Part shown: one piece after another, positions 1 to 8,585 of the stretch
Position numbering within the stretch: the stretch's first letter is position 1
How the letters are laid out: every line of letters starts with the position of its first letter
DNA from: Globicatella sulfidifaciens DSM 15739
GTDB taxonomy: Bacteria; Bacillota; Bacilli; Lactobacillales; Aerococcaceae
Direction of reading: 5' to 3'
Length of the DNA stretch: 64,000 nucleotides
NCBI RefSeq assembly: GCF_900167405.1
Contig: NZ_FUWO01000007.1
Location: 1 to 64,000, forward strand
Position numbers and translations under genes: made by a program
The notes under the pieces: generated by a model
Told to the model about the DNA's origin: nothing
What the model saw: only the letters and a program-made list of their open reading frames with translations
Database searches by the model: none

Positions 1-1
1 T

Positions 2-100
2 GATGGGGTGCCAGTCAACCATCCCTTAGTGTCTTTAAACGGTTGGAGATATGACATCGTTTGTACAACCACCATGTTTAGGACAAACTCTCTGTTTTAA
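2..100 (+). CDS. possible C-terminal end of a protein entering from the left edge
   Basis: An open frame enters from the left edge and ends at a TAA at 98-100, giving about 32 residues that include SLNGWRYDIVCTTT. A short hairpin (CTCTGTT/AACAGAG, 91-106) lies over the stop. The opposite strand is also open here for about 25 codons, so the coding strand is not certain. I do not recognise the fragment. Confidence 0.25.
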   Translation, partial: DGVPVNHPLVSLNGWRYDIVCTTTMFRTNSLF

Positions 101-162
101 CAGAGAATAGTTGATTCTTTAATCTACTACACAAACCTAATTGATATGCTATTGTTATTTTT

Positions 163-1074
163 CTACTTATTATTATTTTGTTGGTCTTTCATTTTTAGCT
201 GTAGTTTAGCATAAGTACGGTTAATGTAAGGAATTAAGAAGTTATTTTCTTTAATCTCTGCAATTAACTGTGCTTTATTACAAAATTCAGCTGCTTTAGT
301 AAAATCATCTGCTATGATTGCATTATCAGCCAATAATAAATACAATGAATCGATGCGTTGTAAATCTTTTGTTTGAGCAGATAGATGAACCGCATTTTCT
401 GCATAAAAATTAGATTCCATTATCTTTAATAGATAGGAGTTTGAACGTGCAAGTCCAAATAGAATTTTAATCTGATAGTGTAAAAAATTTGTTTTATTTT
501 CAACTAATTTTAGTGCTTTTTCAAAATATTCAATCGCCTCATTGTAGTTTTCAAGCGAAAAATAATAATCAGCAACCGAATTTAATAAATTAATATGAAG
601 TTCAAGGTCACCTAGTTCGGGGCGATTTTTATTTTCTAAGATCCTAATCGCCTGTTCACAGTTTGCGATTGCCTCCTCTATGAGATTATAATTATTCGCT
701 AAGATGATGGATTCAATCCATAGTTTATAAGTTGAACTGATTGGAGAAAAGCTTGCGTCATTCACCACTTCTTTAAAGAAATGTTCGAGAGCTAAATATC
801 TTTTTTCTTCAATAAAAGTATTTATTTTTTGTTGAAATTTTGGAATAGAAGCCGTAATATTTTGCCCGACATCATCTACTTCACCAATCAAATAACCAAC
901 CGTTACATCAAGTTTTTGCGCTATTTTATGTAAAATTTTAATATCAGAATCGACTTCGTTTTTTTCGATTTTGGAAATCAGTCCCTGACTACAGATGTCT
1001 TTCGCAAGGTCTTTTTGTGTCATGTTTTTTTGGAGACGTAGTTTTTTGATTTTTTCCGCATAATTAATATCCAT
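163..1074 (-). CDS. XRE-family transcriptional regulator with C-terminal TPR-like region
   Basis: The 303-residue protein starts with a classic XRE helix-turn-helix at about residues 6-62 (KIKKLRLQKNMTQKDLAKDI, then LISKIEKNEV). After it comes an all-helical region of TPR-like repeats, for example NYNEAIEYFEKALKLVENK at about 178-196. This layout is that of RRNPP/Rgg-like regulators, which often bind a small peptide pheromone. I found no convincing partner peptide gene in the flanks, so a quorum-sensing role is inference. The gene is transcribed leftward, alone, and faces away from rnhC's promoter side. It could equally respond to a protein or metabolite. DNA binding is well supported; the target genes are unknown. 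Confidence 0.85.
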   Translation of the reverse strand: MDINYAEKIKKLRLQKNMTQKDLAKDICSQGLISKIEKNEVDSDIKILHKIAQKLDVTVGYLIGEVDDVGQNITASIPKFQQKINTFIEEKRYLALEHFFKEVVNDASFSPISSTYKLWIESIILANNYNLIEEAIANCEQAIRILENKNRPELGDLELHINLLNSVADYYFSLENYNEAIEYFEKALKLVENKTNFLHYQIKILFGLARSNSYLLKIMESNFYAENAVHLSAQTKDLQRIDSLYLLLADNAIIADDFTKAAEFCNKAQLIAEIKENNFLIPYINRTYAKLQLKMKDQQNNNK

Positions 1075-1180
1075 TTTAATCTACCTCTATTTAGTAATTT
1101 CAAATGGATTATATCGAAAAAACGCTTTAAATAGCAAGAAATTAGGTTTTTAACAAGGCATAATATTATAAAACAAAATA

Positions 1181-1220
1181 CGGGACTTGCTAGAAATTTA
1201 TTCATTTCTAGTGAGTCTCG
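1181..1220. terminator. inverted repeat, probably a terminator
   Basis: CGGGACT..CTAGAAAT pairs with ATTTCTAG..AGTCTCG around a 6-nt loop. T-rich stretches follow on both strands, TTTT on plus and TATTTTGTTTT on minus. It lies between the leftward rnhC and the leftward regulator gene, so termination of the rnhC transcript is the likeliest role. Confidence 0.5.
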
Positions 1221-1347
1221 TTTTGGCTGATACAAAATTCGTAGAAAGTACTAGCAACTAGCGTCTTTAGCACCTTATTAATGACCTATTGGGAAGGTGA
1301 GTAGGCAAGTCAGATAATATCACCATAATAAACGGCTTAGATTGGTT

Positions 1348-2265
1348 TTATTTACCTAAAATCTTCTGGGTATTAGCAAAATGCAATTTAGCTGTTTTAT
1401 CTAATACTTTAGGGCCAAATTGTTTAATTAAACGTCTTCCAATCTGATCAACATTTAAACCCGCACCGGATGGTAGGATGATGTTGTAAGGTTTACCTAA
1501 TTCAGTTAGCGATTCTAGAAAGGCAGCCCGTGCAATAATAGAAGCACAAGCAACTGCTAGGTGACGACTCTCGCCTTTTTTTTCAAAATAAATTTTATCT
1601 TTATATGGATTTGCTTCGTTTTTTAAATATTGATAATAATTTTTTTCGCTAGTGAATTCATCAATTAAAATACCTTGTAATTGATTTTTTTCATTGTCTG
1701 ATAGTTTGGCTATTAATTTTTGTAAAGTAAAATTATGTAAAGATACTTTGATGGCATTGGCATTACGTGTTTGATTGGCTTCATTGTATTTTTCAGGAGA
1801 ACATACGGTTAAATGATAAGGCACACATTCTTTAATTTGCCAAGCCAGCTCAATAATTTGTTTATCAGTCAATAATTTTGAATCTTTAACTCCTAGTTCT
1901 TTCATTAACGGCTGCTTTTCTTTCGGTAAATAGACGGCACAAACGGTTAAAGCACCAAAATAACTGCCATTCCCTACTTCATCACTCCCAATGATCGTCC
2001 AATCAGCAAAATCATGAGGTAAATGACTAGTGGGAGGGGTTTTTGACGAGGGTGTTTTTTGACTGGCAGTTCCCCAAATAGCGGCTTCATTTTCGGCACC
2101 ATGACCTTGAAAAAGAACTTTACCACTTTGATACGCGGTAATGACAATGCCGTTTTTTTTGGCACGGAAAATACTATAAGGAACTGGAGACTGCATATAA
2201 TGTTGATAATATGTGGCCATTTCCTTAATTTTTTCAGGACTTAATACGAGTGTTTGACTAGACAA
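1348..2265 (-). CDS. rnhC: ribonuclease HIII
   Basis: RNase HIII cleaves the RNA strand of RNA-DNA hybrids in the cytoplasm. The 305-residue length fits the family. The first about 80 residues form the TBP-like substrate-binding domain typical of RnhC. The catalytic domain begins with IIGSDEVGNGSYFGALTV (about 92-109), which holds the Asp-Glu pair. It continues with KELGVKDSKLL, the LIDEFTS strand and the SIIARAAFLESL helix. The position next to zapA-cvpA-mutS2, on the opposite strand, is the conserved Firmicute arrangement. A promoter with an extended -10 lies just upstream on the minus strand. Confidence is high. Confidence 0.95.
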   Translation of the reverse strand: MSSQTLVLSPEKIKEMATYYQHYMQSPVPYSIFRAKKNGIVITAYQSGKVLFQGHGAENEAAIWGTASQKTPSSKTPPTSHLPHDFADWTIIGSDEVGNGSYFGALTVCAVYLPKEKQPLMKELGVKDSKLLTDKQIIELAWQIKECVPYHLTVCSPEKYNEANQTRNANAIKVSLHNFTLQKLIAKLSDNEKNQLQGILIDEFTSEKNYYQYLKNEANPYKDKIYFEKKGESRHLAVACASIIARAAFLESLTELGKPYNIILPSGAGLNVDQIGRRLIKQFGPKVLDKTAKLHFANTQKILGK

Positions 2266-2297
2266 TCGAATCCCTCCTTATTTATAAATGCTCTTTT

Positions 2298-2326
2298 ATT
2301 ATATCATAGGGTTAGTAAAGATTAAA
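2298..2326 (-). promoter_or_regulatory. putative rnhC promoter
   Basis: On the minus strand an extended -10 (TGA-TATAAT, hexamer at 2303-2298) sits 17 nt from a weak -35 TTTAAT (2326-2321), about 30 bp before the rnhC start. Confidence 0.5.
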
Positions 2327-2423
2327 TTATATATGAAACTTCTTAGAAAACGTGCAATAAACGCTGTTTTCTGATAAAATGTAGTGTATATATAAGACTA
2401 CTATAACAGAAGGGAAGAAGATT

Positions 2424-2723
2424 GTGAGCGAGAAACGTCGTTTTAATGTGACGATTGCTGGGCGACCATATACAATTGTTGGTGAACGTTCAAACGAACA
2501 CATGGAGGCAGTAGTTGAATTAGTGAATACTCAATTAAGTCAATTATCTGAATTAGCCCCTCAGTTATCTATTATGGATCACAGTATTTTAATGGCAGTC
2601 AATGCTGTCAGTGATCAACTCGTAAAAGAAGCTAGAATTATGGAATTAGAAGCAGAGCTTGAACAGTTAAAAGCGGCTTCAACATCATCTAAATTAAATG
2701 CTAATATTCCATATCGAAAATAA
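2424..2723 (+). CDS. zapA: cell division protein ZapA
   Basis: ZapA is a small cytoplasmic protein that binds and bundles FtsZ at the division ring. The 99 residues begin RRFNVTIAGRPYTIVGERS, the usual N-terminal beta part. They continue into a long coiled-coil helix ending in EARIMELEAELEQLKAA. The GTG start at 2424 is preceded by AGAAGGGAAGAAG at a good distance. The gene is followed after 21 nt by cvpA and then mutS2, the order conserved in Bacilli. Confidence 0.9.
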   Translation: MSEKRRFNVTIAGRPYTIVGERSNEHMEAVVELVNTQLSQLSELAPQLSIMDHSILMAVNAVSDQLVKEARIMELEAELEQLKAASTSSKLNANIPYRK

Positions 2724-2744
2724 TTTTAAAGAGGAGGCTGTCTG

Positions 2745-3296
2745 ATGTTAACTTTTATAATTTTAATTATCTTAGCCTATAGTTTTTATACCGGATTTAG
2801 ACGTGGTTTAGTAATGCAATTGGTGCAATTATTAGGTTATGTTATTACTTTTATCTTAGCTACCAAATATTTTGAACCCTTATCTCAATATGTTGAGATG
2901 ATTATTCCATTTCCATCCGTTCAGCAAAATACTAATTTGATATTTTATGATGAAGCACAAAGTTTCTTAGTAGACCAAGCATTTTATCGCGCTGTTACTT
3001 TCGTTGTTATTGGACTAATCGGTTGGTTATTGACGAAGTTTTTAGCCGTGTTTTTCACTAGAATTACATATTATAATGTTTTAAGCATTGTTAATTATAT
3101 TGGTGGTGGCTTAATCAATCTACTGATTGCTTTTGTCATGATTTATATCTTTTTATTTATTTTATCGTTAATTCCAATTGAGTTTATTCAACAACAGTTT
3201 GTTGATAATCCACTCGCTTATCGCATTGTTGCTGATACGCCTTTTCTATCAAAATGGGCGGCAGAAACGTGGTTAACGGTTAATCCTTTTGGATAA
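2745..3296 (+). CDS. cvpA: CvpA family membrane protein
   Basis: The 183-residue protein has about four membrane segments, at roughly residues 1-20, 25-45, 80-105 and 120-150. The first covers LTFIILIILAYSFYTGFRRG, the hallmark start of the CvpA (colicin V production) family. The biochemical role of this family in Firmicutes is not settled; links to purine metabolism and envelope stress are reported for relatives. An RBS (GAGGAGG) precedes the ATG. It belongs to the zapA-cvpA-mutS2 cluster. Confidence 0.85.
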   Translation: MLTFIILIILAYSFYTGFRRGLVMQLVQLLGYVITFILATKYFEPLSQYVEMIIPFPSVQQNTNLIFYDEAQSFLVDQAFYRAVTFVVIGLIGWLLTKFLAVFFTRITYYNVLSIVNYIGGGLINLLIAFVMIYIFLFILSLIPIEFIQQQFVDNPLAYRIVADTPFLSKWAAETWLTVNPFG

Positions 3297-3303
3297 ACAA
3301 ATG

Positions 3304-3512
3304 ATAAGGCTGGACAAAACTTTAAAAATTCTATTTAATTCATCTGTTTATTTTATAGCGCAGTGAAGAGTGGTCTCAAACTGTGTCTGAAAGAGGCTGG
3401 TCATCAACATAAAAATTCTATTTGGTTCCAGCTGATTATTTTATAGCGTAGTGGTGAGTGGTCAGACGAAGCGAAAATCAATTGATTTTCAACTTCTTGC
3501 CCACTCCTTTAT
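3304..3512. repeat. intergenic repeat family, tandem double copy with palindromic core
   Basis: Two head-to-tail copies share the segment AAAAATTCTATTT..., then TTATTTTATAGCG(C/T)AGTG. The second copy ends in the palindromic core GAAAATCAATTGATTTTC, flanked by CAGACGAAGC and CTTCTTGCCCACTC. Related sequences occur at about 7.9, 11.3, 12.7, 22.5, 35.2, 42.6 and 49.2 kb. The core can fold into a long hairpin. Confidence 0.75.
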
Positions 3513-3536
3513 TGTCTTTTTGAAGGAGAGTGTCCG

Positions 3537-5897
3537 ATGAGTTCCAATACAAAAATTTATGAAACATTAGAATTTGCTAAAGTACAAGCACAAGTACAAC
3601 AATATATTCAAACAGAATTAGGAAAAGATAAAGTACAAGCCATGCGGATTAGTGCGGATTTAGATCAACTTGAAGAATGGCAACTAGAAACTGAACAAGC
3701 ATTAGGCATTTTAACACAACGTAAAGTCATGCCGATACCTCGTTTAAATAATTTAGCACCGGCTTTAAGACGTTTAAAATTAGAAGCTAGTTTAAATGCA
3801 CTGGAGGTTGCACAAGTAGGTCGCCTGTTAAAAACTATCAAACAATTAATTACTTTTTTTGACGAGTTGGCTGAGGATGATAAAGTTTATCCGGCTTTGT
3901 CAAAGTGGGTCGACCAATGCGTTCATTTGCCTCAAATTGAAAAATTAATTGAACAATCGATTACTGAAGAGGGTAATGTACTGTCGACTGCTTCCACTGA
4001 GCTAGCTTCAATTCGCCGTCAACAAACACAAACAGAAGAACAAATCCGTAATCAATTAAATCAATTAGTCAAATCAAAAGCGAGTCAACTATCCGATACA
4101 TTAGTGACCATGCGTAATGATGTGTATGTTTTACCGGTTAAAGCAGAATACCGTAATCAATTTGGCGGCCGTATTCATGACCAAAGTAGTACGGGACAAA
4201 CGCTCTATATTGAACCACAAGCAGTGATGGTATTAAATCAAAAACGTTCTGAATTATTAGTGGCTGAACGTAAAGAGATTGAGCGTATTTTGATGGAAAT
4301 TTCAGTCGAATTGATGCCGCATTATGACTCTTTAAAACACAATCAATTAATGGTGAGTGAATTAGACTTTATTCAAGCAAGAGCAGAACATGCTCGTGCG
4401 TTCGAGGCAGTAAAGCCGAAATTTTCAGTGGAAAATCATGTAGCGTTGTGGCAAGCGCGTCACCCATTAATTGATGTTAAAGATATTGTAGCAAATGATA
4501 TCATTATCGGCGAAGAGTATCGTGCTCTGATTATTACGGGACCTAATACCGGTGGGAAAACCATTCTCTTAAAAACACTAGGTTTACTACAAATGATGGC
4601 GCAAACGGGATTGCATATTCCAGCTGATCGAGGAAGTCAAGTGGGTGTGTTTGATGATATTTTTGCAGATATTGGAGATGAACAGTCGATCGAGCAAAGT
4701 TTATCGACGTTCTCGAGTCACATGACCAATACGGTCCGTATTCTAGAACAAGCGACTTATCAATCACTAGTCCTATTTGACGAATTAGGTTCAGGTACCG
4801 ATCCGCAAGAAGGGGCGGCTTTGGCGATGGCGATTTTGAATTATTTCCGTAAAGTCGACGCGACAGTCATGGCCACTACACATTATCCAGAACTCAAATT
4901 GTATGCACATGATACGCCAAAAACCATTAATGCCAGTATGGAATTTGATGTCACGACATTATCGCCAACTTATCGTCTATTAATTGGTGTGCCAGGCCGT
5001 AGTAATGCCTTTGACATATCTCAACGTTTAGGACTACGAGCGGATATTTTAGAAGAAGCACGTGGAGGCATTGACACTGAAACTCAGTCCGTCAATGAAA
5101 TGGTAGCGAATTTAGAACGGGAGCGTCGCGAAGCTGAATTAGCCCATGAAGAAGCTTTAGAACAACTTGCTTTAGCTGAACAACTTCATAAGGACTTACG
5201 AACAGAGTACAATCGTTGGTTAGAGCAAAAAAATCAAATCGTTGAAAAAGCGAAACAAGAAGCGAATGAAAAAGTAGAAGACGCTAAAAACCAAGCAGAA
5301 AAAATACTTCAAGAAATTCGTGAGTTACAATTAGAACAAGGTAGTCGTGATAATATTAAGGAACATGTCTTAATAGATAAGAAAAAAGCCTTTGATGATT
5401 TGAAAATGCCAGAAAACCTTAAGAAAAATAAAGTACTTCGTCGTGCGAAACGTCAACGCCAATTTCATGAAGGCGATGATGTCGAAGTCATTTCTTATGG
5501 ACAACGAGGTACCATTGTTGAACAGACAGGTGCCGAAGAATATATTGTCCAAATGGGTATCTTGAAGATGAAAGTAAAAGCTGATGAATTAGAACCACTG
5601 GATAAAGTGGAATCGAAAGTAAAAGTGAACGTTCAGCGTAGCGCAGGTCCGAAAGTACAAACCACCTTGGACTTACGTGGCGAACGCTATGAAAATGCCT
5701 TACATCGCTTAAGTCAATATTTAGATAGTGCCTTATTATCGCATCACCCAATGGTGACCATCATTCATGGAAAAGGCACAGGGGCCCTCAGACAAGGGGT
5801 TCGTGAAGCTTTAAAACGCCATCCACAAGTCGATCATTTTGAATATTCAGCGCCGAATGCTGGCGGCAATGGTTCAACCGTGGTCTATTTTAAATAA
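3537..5897 (+). CDS. mutS2: MutS2 family ATPase with Smr nuclease domain
   Basis: MutS2 proteins act on branched DNA, limit recombination and, in Bacillus, rescue collided ribosomes. They are not part of mismatch repair. The length of 786 residues is standard. The clamp and lever region occupies about 1-300. The Walker A motif GPNTGGKT is at about 335-342, the Walker B region LVLFDELGSGTDP at about 411-424, and a long coiled coil at about 510-620. The C-terminal Smr domain (about 705-786) carries LDLRG and IIHGKGTGALR. The ATG has AAGGAG upstream. It is separated from cvpA by a repeat element that may partly terminate transcription. Confidence 0.95.
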   Translation: MSSNTKIYETLEFAKVQAQVQQYIQTELGKDKVQAMRISADLDQLEEWQLETEQALGILTQRKVMPIPRLNNLAPALRRLKLEASLNALEVAQVGRLLKTIKQLITFFDELAEDDKVYPALSKWVDQCVHLPQIEKLIEQSITEEGNVLSTASTELASIRRQQTQTEEQIRNQLNQLVKSKASQLSDTLVTMRNDVYVLPVKAEYRNQFGGRIHDQSSTGQTLYIEPQAVMVLNQKRSELLVAERKEIERILMEISVELMPHYDSLKHNQLMVSELDFIQARAEHARAFEAVKPKFSVENHVALWQARHPLIDVKDIVANDIIIGEEYRALIITGPNTGGKTILLKTLGLLQMMAQTGLHIPADRGSQVGVFDDIFADIGDEQSIEQSLSTFSSHMTNTVRILEQATYQSLVLFDELGSGTDPQEGAALAMAILNYFRKVDATVMATTHYPELKLYAHDTPKTINASMEFDVTTLSPTYRLLIGVPGRSNAFDISQRLGLRADILEEARGGIDTETQSVNEMVANLERERREAELAHEEALEQLALAEQLHKDLRTEYNRWLEQKNQIVEKAKQEANEKVEDAKNQAEKILQEIRELQLEQGSRDNIKEHVLIDKKKAFDDLKMPENLKKNKVLRRAKRQRQFHEGDDVEVISYGQRGTIVEQTGAEEYIVQMGILKMKVKADELEPLDKVESKVKVNVQRSAGPKVQTTLDLRGERYENALHRLSQYLDSALLSHHPMVTIIHGKGTGALRQGVREALKRHPQVDHFEYSAPNAGGNGSTVVYFK

Positions 5898-6326
5898 TTA
5901 AGCGAAGTCAAAATTATCACTCAATATTAATAAAATAGCTTATCGATCAATCTTGAGAGACATTTCTCATTAGGTACTCTTTTTCGCTGACGCACATCAA
6001 TTTCTAATCCATTCAATAGAATAAAAAACGAGCAAGCTCTCAGCAATAAAGAGTATGCTCGTTTATTTTATTGGATTATTTACTTAGTTTAGTACGATTA
6101 AATTAAGTTCTTTTCAATGACTAAGTTTAAAAGATTAGTATTCGAGTCATTAATAACACTGCAATAATTATATGGTATGCTGATTGAGACAGAACCTCGT
6201 TCGAATTCCCGTCAAAGTACGAAAATTTGTGATGGAACTAGGTGATTATTCTAAGTACGTAAGTTTAGGCTAGAAAAATAGGGTAACTAACTTGAGTGAG
6301 ATATTGATGTTAGACCAATAGGGTGA
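5898..6326. other. 429-bp intergenic region
   Basis: Apart from the bidirectional terminator at 6025-6066, I see no gene or clear signal. The rest is AT-rich sequence without a convincing reading frame. Confidence 0.5.
6025..6066. terminator. bidirectional rho-independent terminator
   Basis: AAACGAGCA pairs with TGCTCGTTT (outer stem), with further pairing inside. The plus side is followed by GTTTATTTTATT and the minus side by TTTTTTATTC. It lies between convergent mutS2 and the DUF1846 gene and can serve both. Confidence 0.8.
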
Positions 6327-7814
6327 TTATCCTTCGTAAAATAAATAATCGCTAGCAAATTCAGATTCACTGGTCATCATAATTCCTAAGTTACGATAAG
6401 ATTCTTCATCAGATTTTGCTGGAATGACCGTACTATGAGCTTGTAATGTTTTTAATTTATCGAGTTGCTTTAAAGCCAAGTCAGCAGTGGGGTTGGTAAC
6501 GGCTGAAATACTTAATGCAATTAGAATTTCGTGGGTATTTAAAACATGATTACGGCGTTTTAAATATGTACTATTTAAATCGTCAATCGCTTTTAAAATC
6601 ATTGGTGTTAATAAATGTAAATCATCACTGATATTGGCTAAAGCTTTAATCGTATTAAGAACACACGCAGCCGAAGCCGTCATCATTTCACTGCTTTTAC
6701 CGGTTATAATGGTCTGATTTGGTAATTCAATGGCTACAACCGGAACGCCTTCTTTTTCCGCTTTTTGCAGTGAGGCCGCAACTACTGGACGATCATCAGT
6801 TGTCAATGCCATTTCGTCCATAATTAATTTACTTCTTTGAGCAGTTGCGAGGGTAGCAGTCCCTTTTTTATAAGCGGTTTGAGATTCAAAATAGCGTCGA
6901 ATAATTTCTTGTTTAGCGGCATCTTCCACGACATTTTGGTCAGTAATCGCAAACCCTACTCGGTTAACGCCCATGTCCGTAGGGGAGTGGTATTCAATTT
7001 CGGCACCGCCATTAATACGTGTTAAAATTCTTCTTAACAATGGGAAAGCCTCAATATCTCGGTTGTAATTGACCGTTGTTTCGCCATAATGCTGTAGGTG
7101 GAAGGTATCGATCATATTGACATCTTCTAAGTCAACCGTAGCGGCTTCATAAGCGATATTTACTGGATGGTCGAGAGGTAAGTTCCACACAGGGAAAGTT
7201 TCGAACTTGGCATAGCCAGCTGAATGACCATGTTGTACTTCATGATAAAGTTGATTTAAGCAAGTAGCTAATTTACCACTATTTGCTCCTGGTGCAGTTA
7301 CAACAACTAAAGGTTTAGTGGTTTTGATATATTCATTTTGACCATAGCCTTCTTCTGAAACAATAGTATCAATATCCATCGGATAACCTTGAGTATGCCC
7401 ATGTGTGTAAACTTTAATTCCGCGACGTTCTAACTTAGTTTTTAATTGTTGTGCAGGTGATTGGCCAGTAAAGCGAGTAATGACAATACTGTTGACACTT
7501 AAATCCCAATGACGTAAATCATCAATTAATTTTAATAGATCTTGGTCATAGGTAATTCCATAATCGCCACGAACTTTGTTACTTTCAATGTCTCCGGCAT
7601 AAATACAAATGATAATTTCAGCTTGTTCACGTAAACGGTATAATAGCTTAATTTTACCGTCTGGATCGAAACCAGGTAAAACTCTAGATGCATGATAATC
7701 CCCGATTAATTTTCCACCAAACTCGAGGTATAATTTATCATAATGATTAACACGTTCCATAATGTATTGACTTTGTTCATCAAGATACTTTTCACTATCA
7801 AATCCAATTTTCAT
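6327..7814 (-). CDS. DUF1846 domain-containing protein
   Basis: This protein of 495 residues belongs to the DUF1846 family, widespread in Firmicutes and of unknown function. The N-terminal signature [18 protein letters not shown] is present. In the middle is a P-loop-like strand [19 protein letters not shown] (about 172-190). A frame extending 9 codons further upstream exists. I chose the inner ATG because it has GAGAGG 9 nt before it, matches the family start, and because a -10 box (TACAAT, 7853-7848 minus, extended by TGG) would place the transcript start at the outer ATG. It is monocistronic. Confidence 0.85.
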   Translation of the reverse strand: MKIGFDSEKYLDEQSQYIMERVNHYDKLYLEFGGKLIGDYHASRVLPGFDPDGKIKLLYRLREQAEIIICIYAGDIESNKVRGDYGITYDQDLLKLIDDLRHWDLSVNSIVITRFTGQSPAQQLKTKLERRGIKVYTHGHTQGYPMDIDTIVSEEGYGQNEYIKTTKPLVVVTAPGANSGKLATCLNQLYHEVQHGHSAGYAKFETFPVWNLPLDHPVNIAYEAATVDLEDVNMIDTFHLQHYGETTVNYNRDIEAFPLLRRILTRINGGAEIEYHSPTDMGVNRVGFAITDQNVVEDAAKQEIIRRYFESQTAYKKGTATLATAQRSKLIMDEMALTTDDRPVVAASLQKAEKEGVPVVAIELPNQTIITGKSSEMMTASAACVLNTIKALANISDDLHLLTPMILKAIDDLNSTYLKRRNHVLNTHEILIALSISAVTNPTADLALKQLDKLKTLQAHSTVIPAKSDEESYRNLGIMMTSESEFASDYLFYEG

Positions 7815-7847
7815 ATTATCATTCCTCTCGCTATAACTCATTTAACC

Positions 7848-7856
7848 ATTGTACCA
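7848..7856 (-). promoter_or_regulatory. extended -10 promoter of the DUF1846 gene
   Basis: TGG-TACAAT on the minus strand. Its expected start point near 7841 leaves a short leader to the ATG at 7814. No good -35 is visible. Confidence 0.45.
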
Positions 7857-7904
7857 AAATTAATCTAAAATAAAAGTCCTATAGTTGGGTAAAAACGAAA
7901 AAAT

Positions 7905-8060
7905 ATTTTTGGTTCCATCTATTTTATGTTAGCACTGTGGTTGAGGGGATCAAACAGCTTCTAAAGGCGACGATCATAAACTTGATCAATTCAGCCAATT
8001 TATAGTTCGTTTATTTGATAGCGCTGTGCTAGTGTAGTTATTGCTATCCTAACGCGATGT
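7905..8060. repeat. degenerate copy of the intergenic repeat family
   Basis: The segment GGTTCCATCTATTTTATGTTAGCACTGTGGTTGAGGGG resembles the left part of the copies at 3.3-3.5 kb and 49.1 kb. A second partial copy with TTATTTGATAGCGCTGTG follows. The palindromic core is missing. Confidence 0.5.
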
Positions 8061-8249
8061 CAATTAACCTCAAATATTATTAAAAAAATATAACATAAGG
8101 TTCCAATATGAATTTCAACTTTTTCAAAACTATTCGCTACTAATAGTTGAATCATTTACTGTTGGACGTACTTTTTATTTCATGATGGCATTAAGTGAGA
8201 ATGATCTCTAATACTTGAAGATTGATGAGGGATCAAGCTTGATTAGTGC
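8061..8249. other. intergenic stretch before the valS promoter
   Basis: AT-rich sequence with no credible gene, repeat or signal that I can identify. Confidence 0.4.
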
Positions 8250-8278
8250 TTGAAACTATCCGGTTATTTTGTTAGAAT
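8250..8278 (+). promoter_or_regulatory. valS promoter
   Basis: TTGAAA (8250-8255) and TAGAAT (8273-8278) are spaced by 17 nt, directly ahead of the T-box leader. Confidence 0.75.
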
Positions 8279-8287
8279 GTAAAACAT

Positions 8288-8519
8288 AATATGAATGCGA
8301 TGAAGAGAAGAGTAGTCAACGCTTTTTCAGAGAGAAAACAGTCGGTGAAAGTTTTCATAGTTGATGAAGGTAGCTTGGAGCTTTAAAGTGTGAACTAATA
8401 GTAGTACTTTACGCAGAAGATACTGTGTTAACAACATGGAGAGACACTCGGATTTGTGTCTGAAATTAGGTGGTACCACGTTATTTAAACGTCCTTTGTT
8501 CAACAAGGGGCGCTTTTTT
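8288..8519 (+). promoter_or_regulatory. T-box riboswitch (valine tRNA sensing)
   Basis: The leader carries the T-box core AGGTGGTACCACG (8468-8480), whose bulge pairs with the uncharged tRNA end. It is followed by a terminator hairpin (CGTCCTTTGT/ACAAGGGGCG, 8490-8513) and a run of six T. Upstream stem I elements (AGAGA, CGGTGAAAG) are visible. A GTA triplet at 8370-8372 in the 3' side of stem I would suit a valine specifier codon. Uncharged tRNA-Val should favour the antiterminator and turn on valS. Confidence 0.93.
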
Positions 8520-8585
8520 ATTTTTAAATAACTAGCATCCAACTTAATCAGTAAATCGCAATGAATGAAAGAAAGGAAGTTTCTT

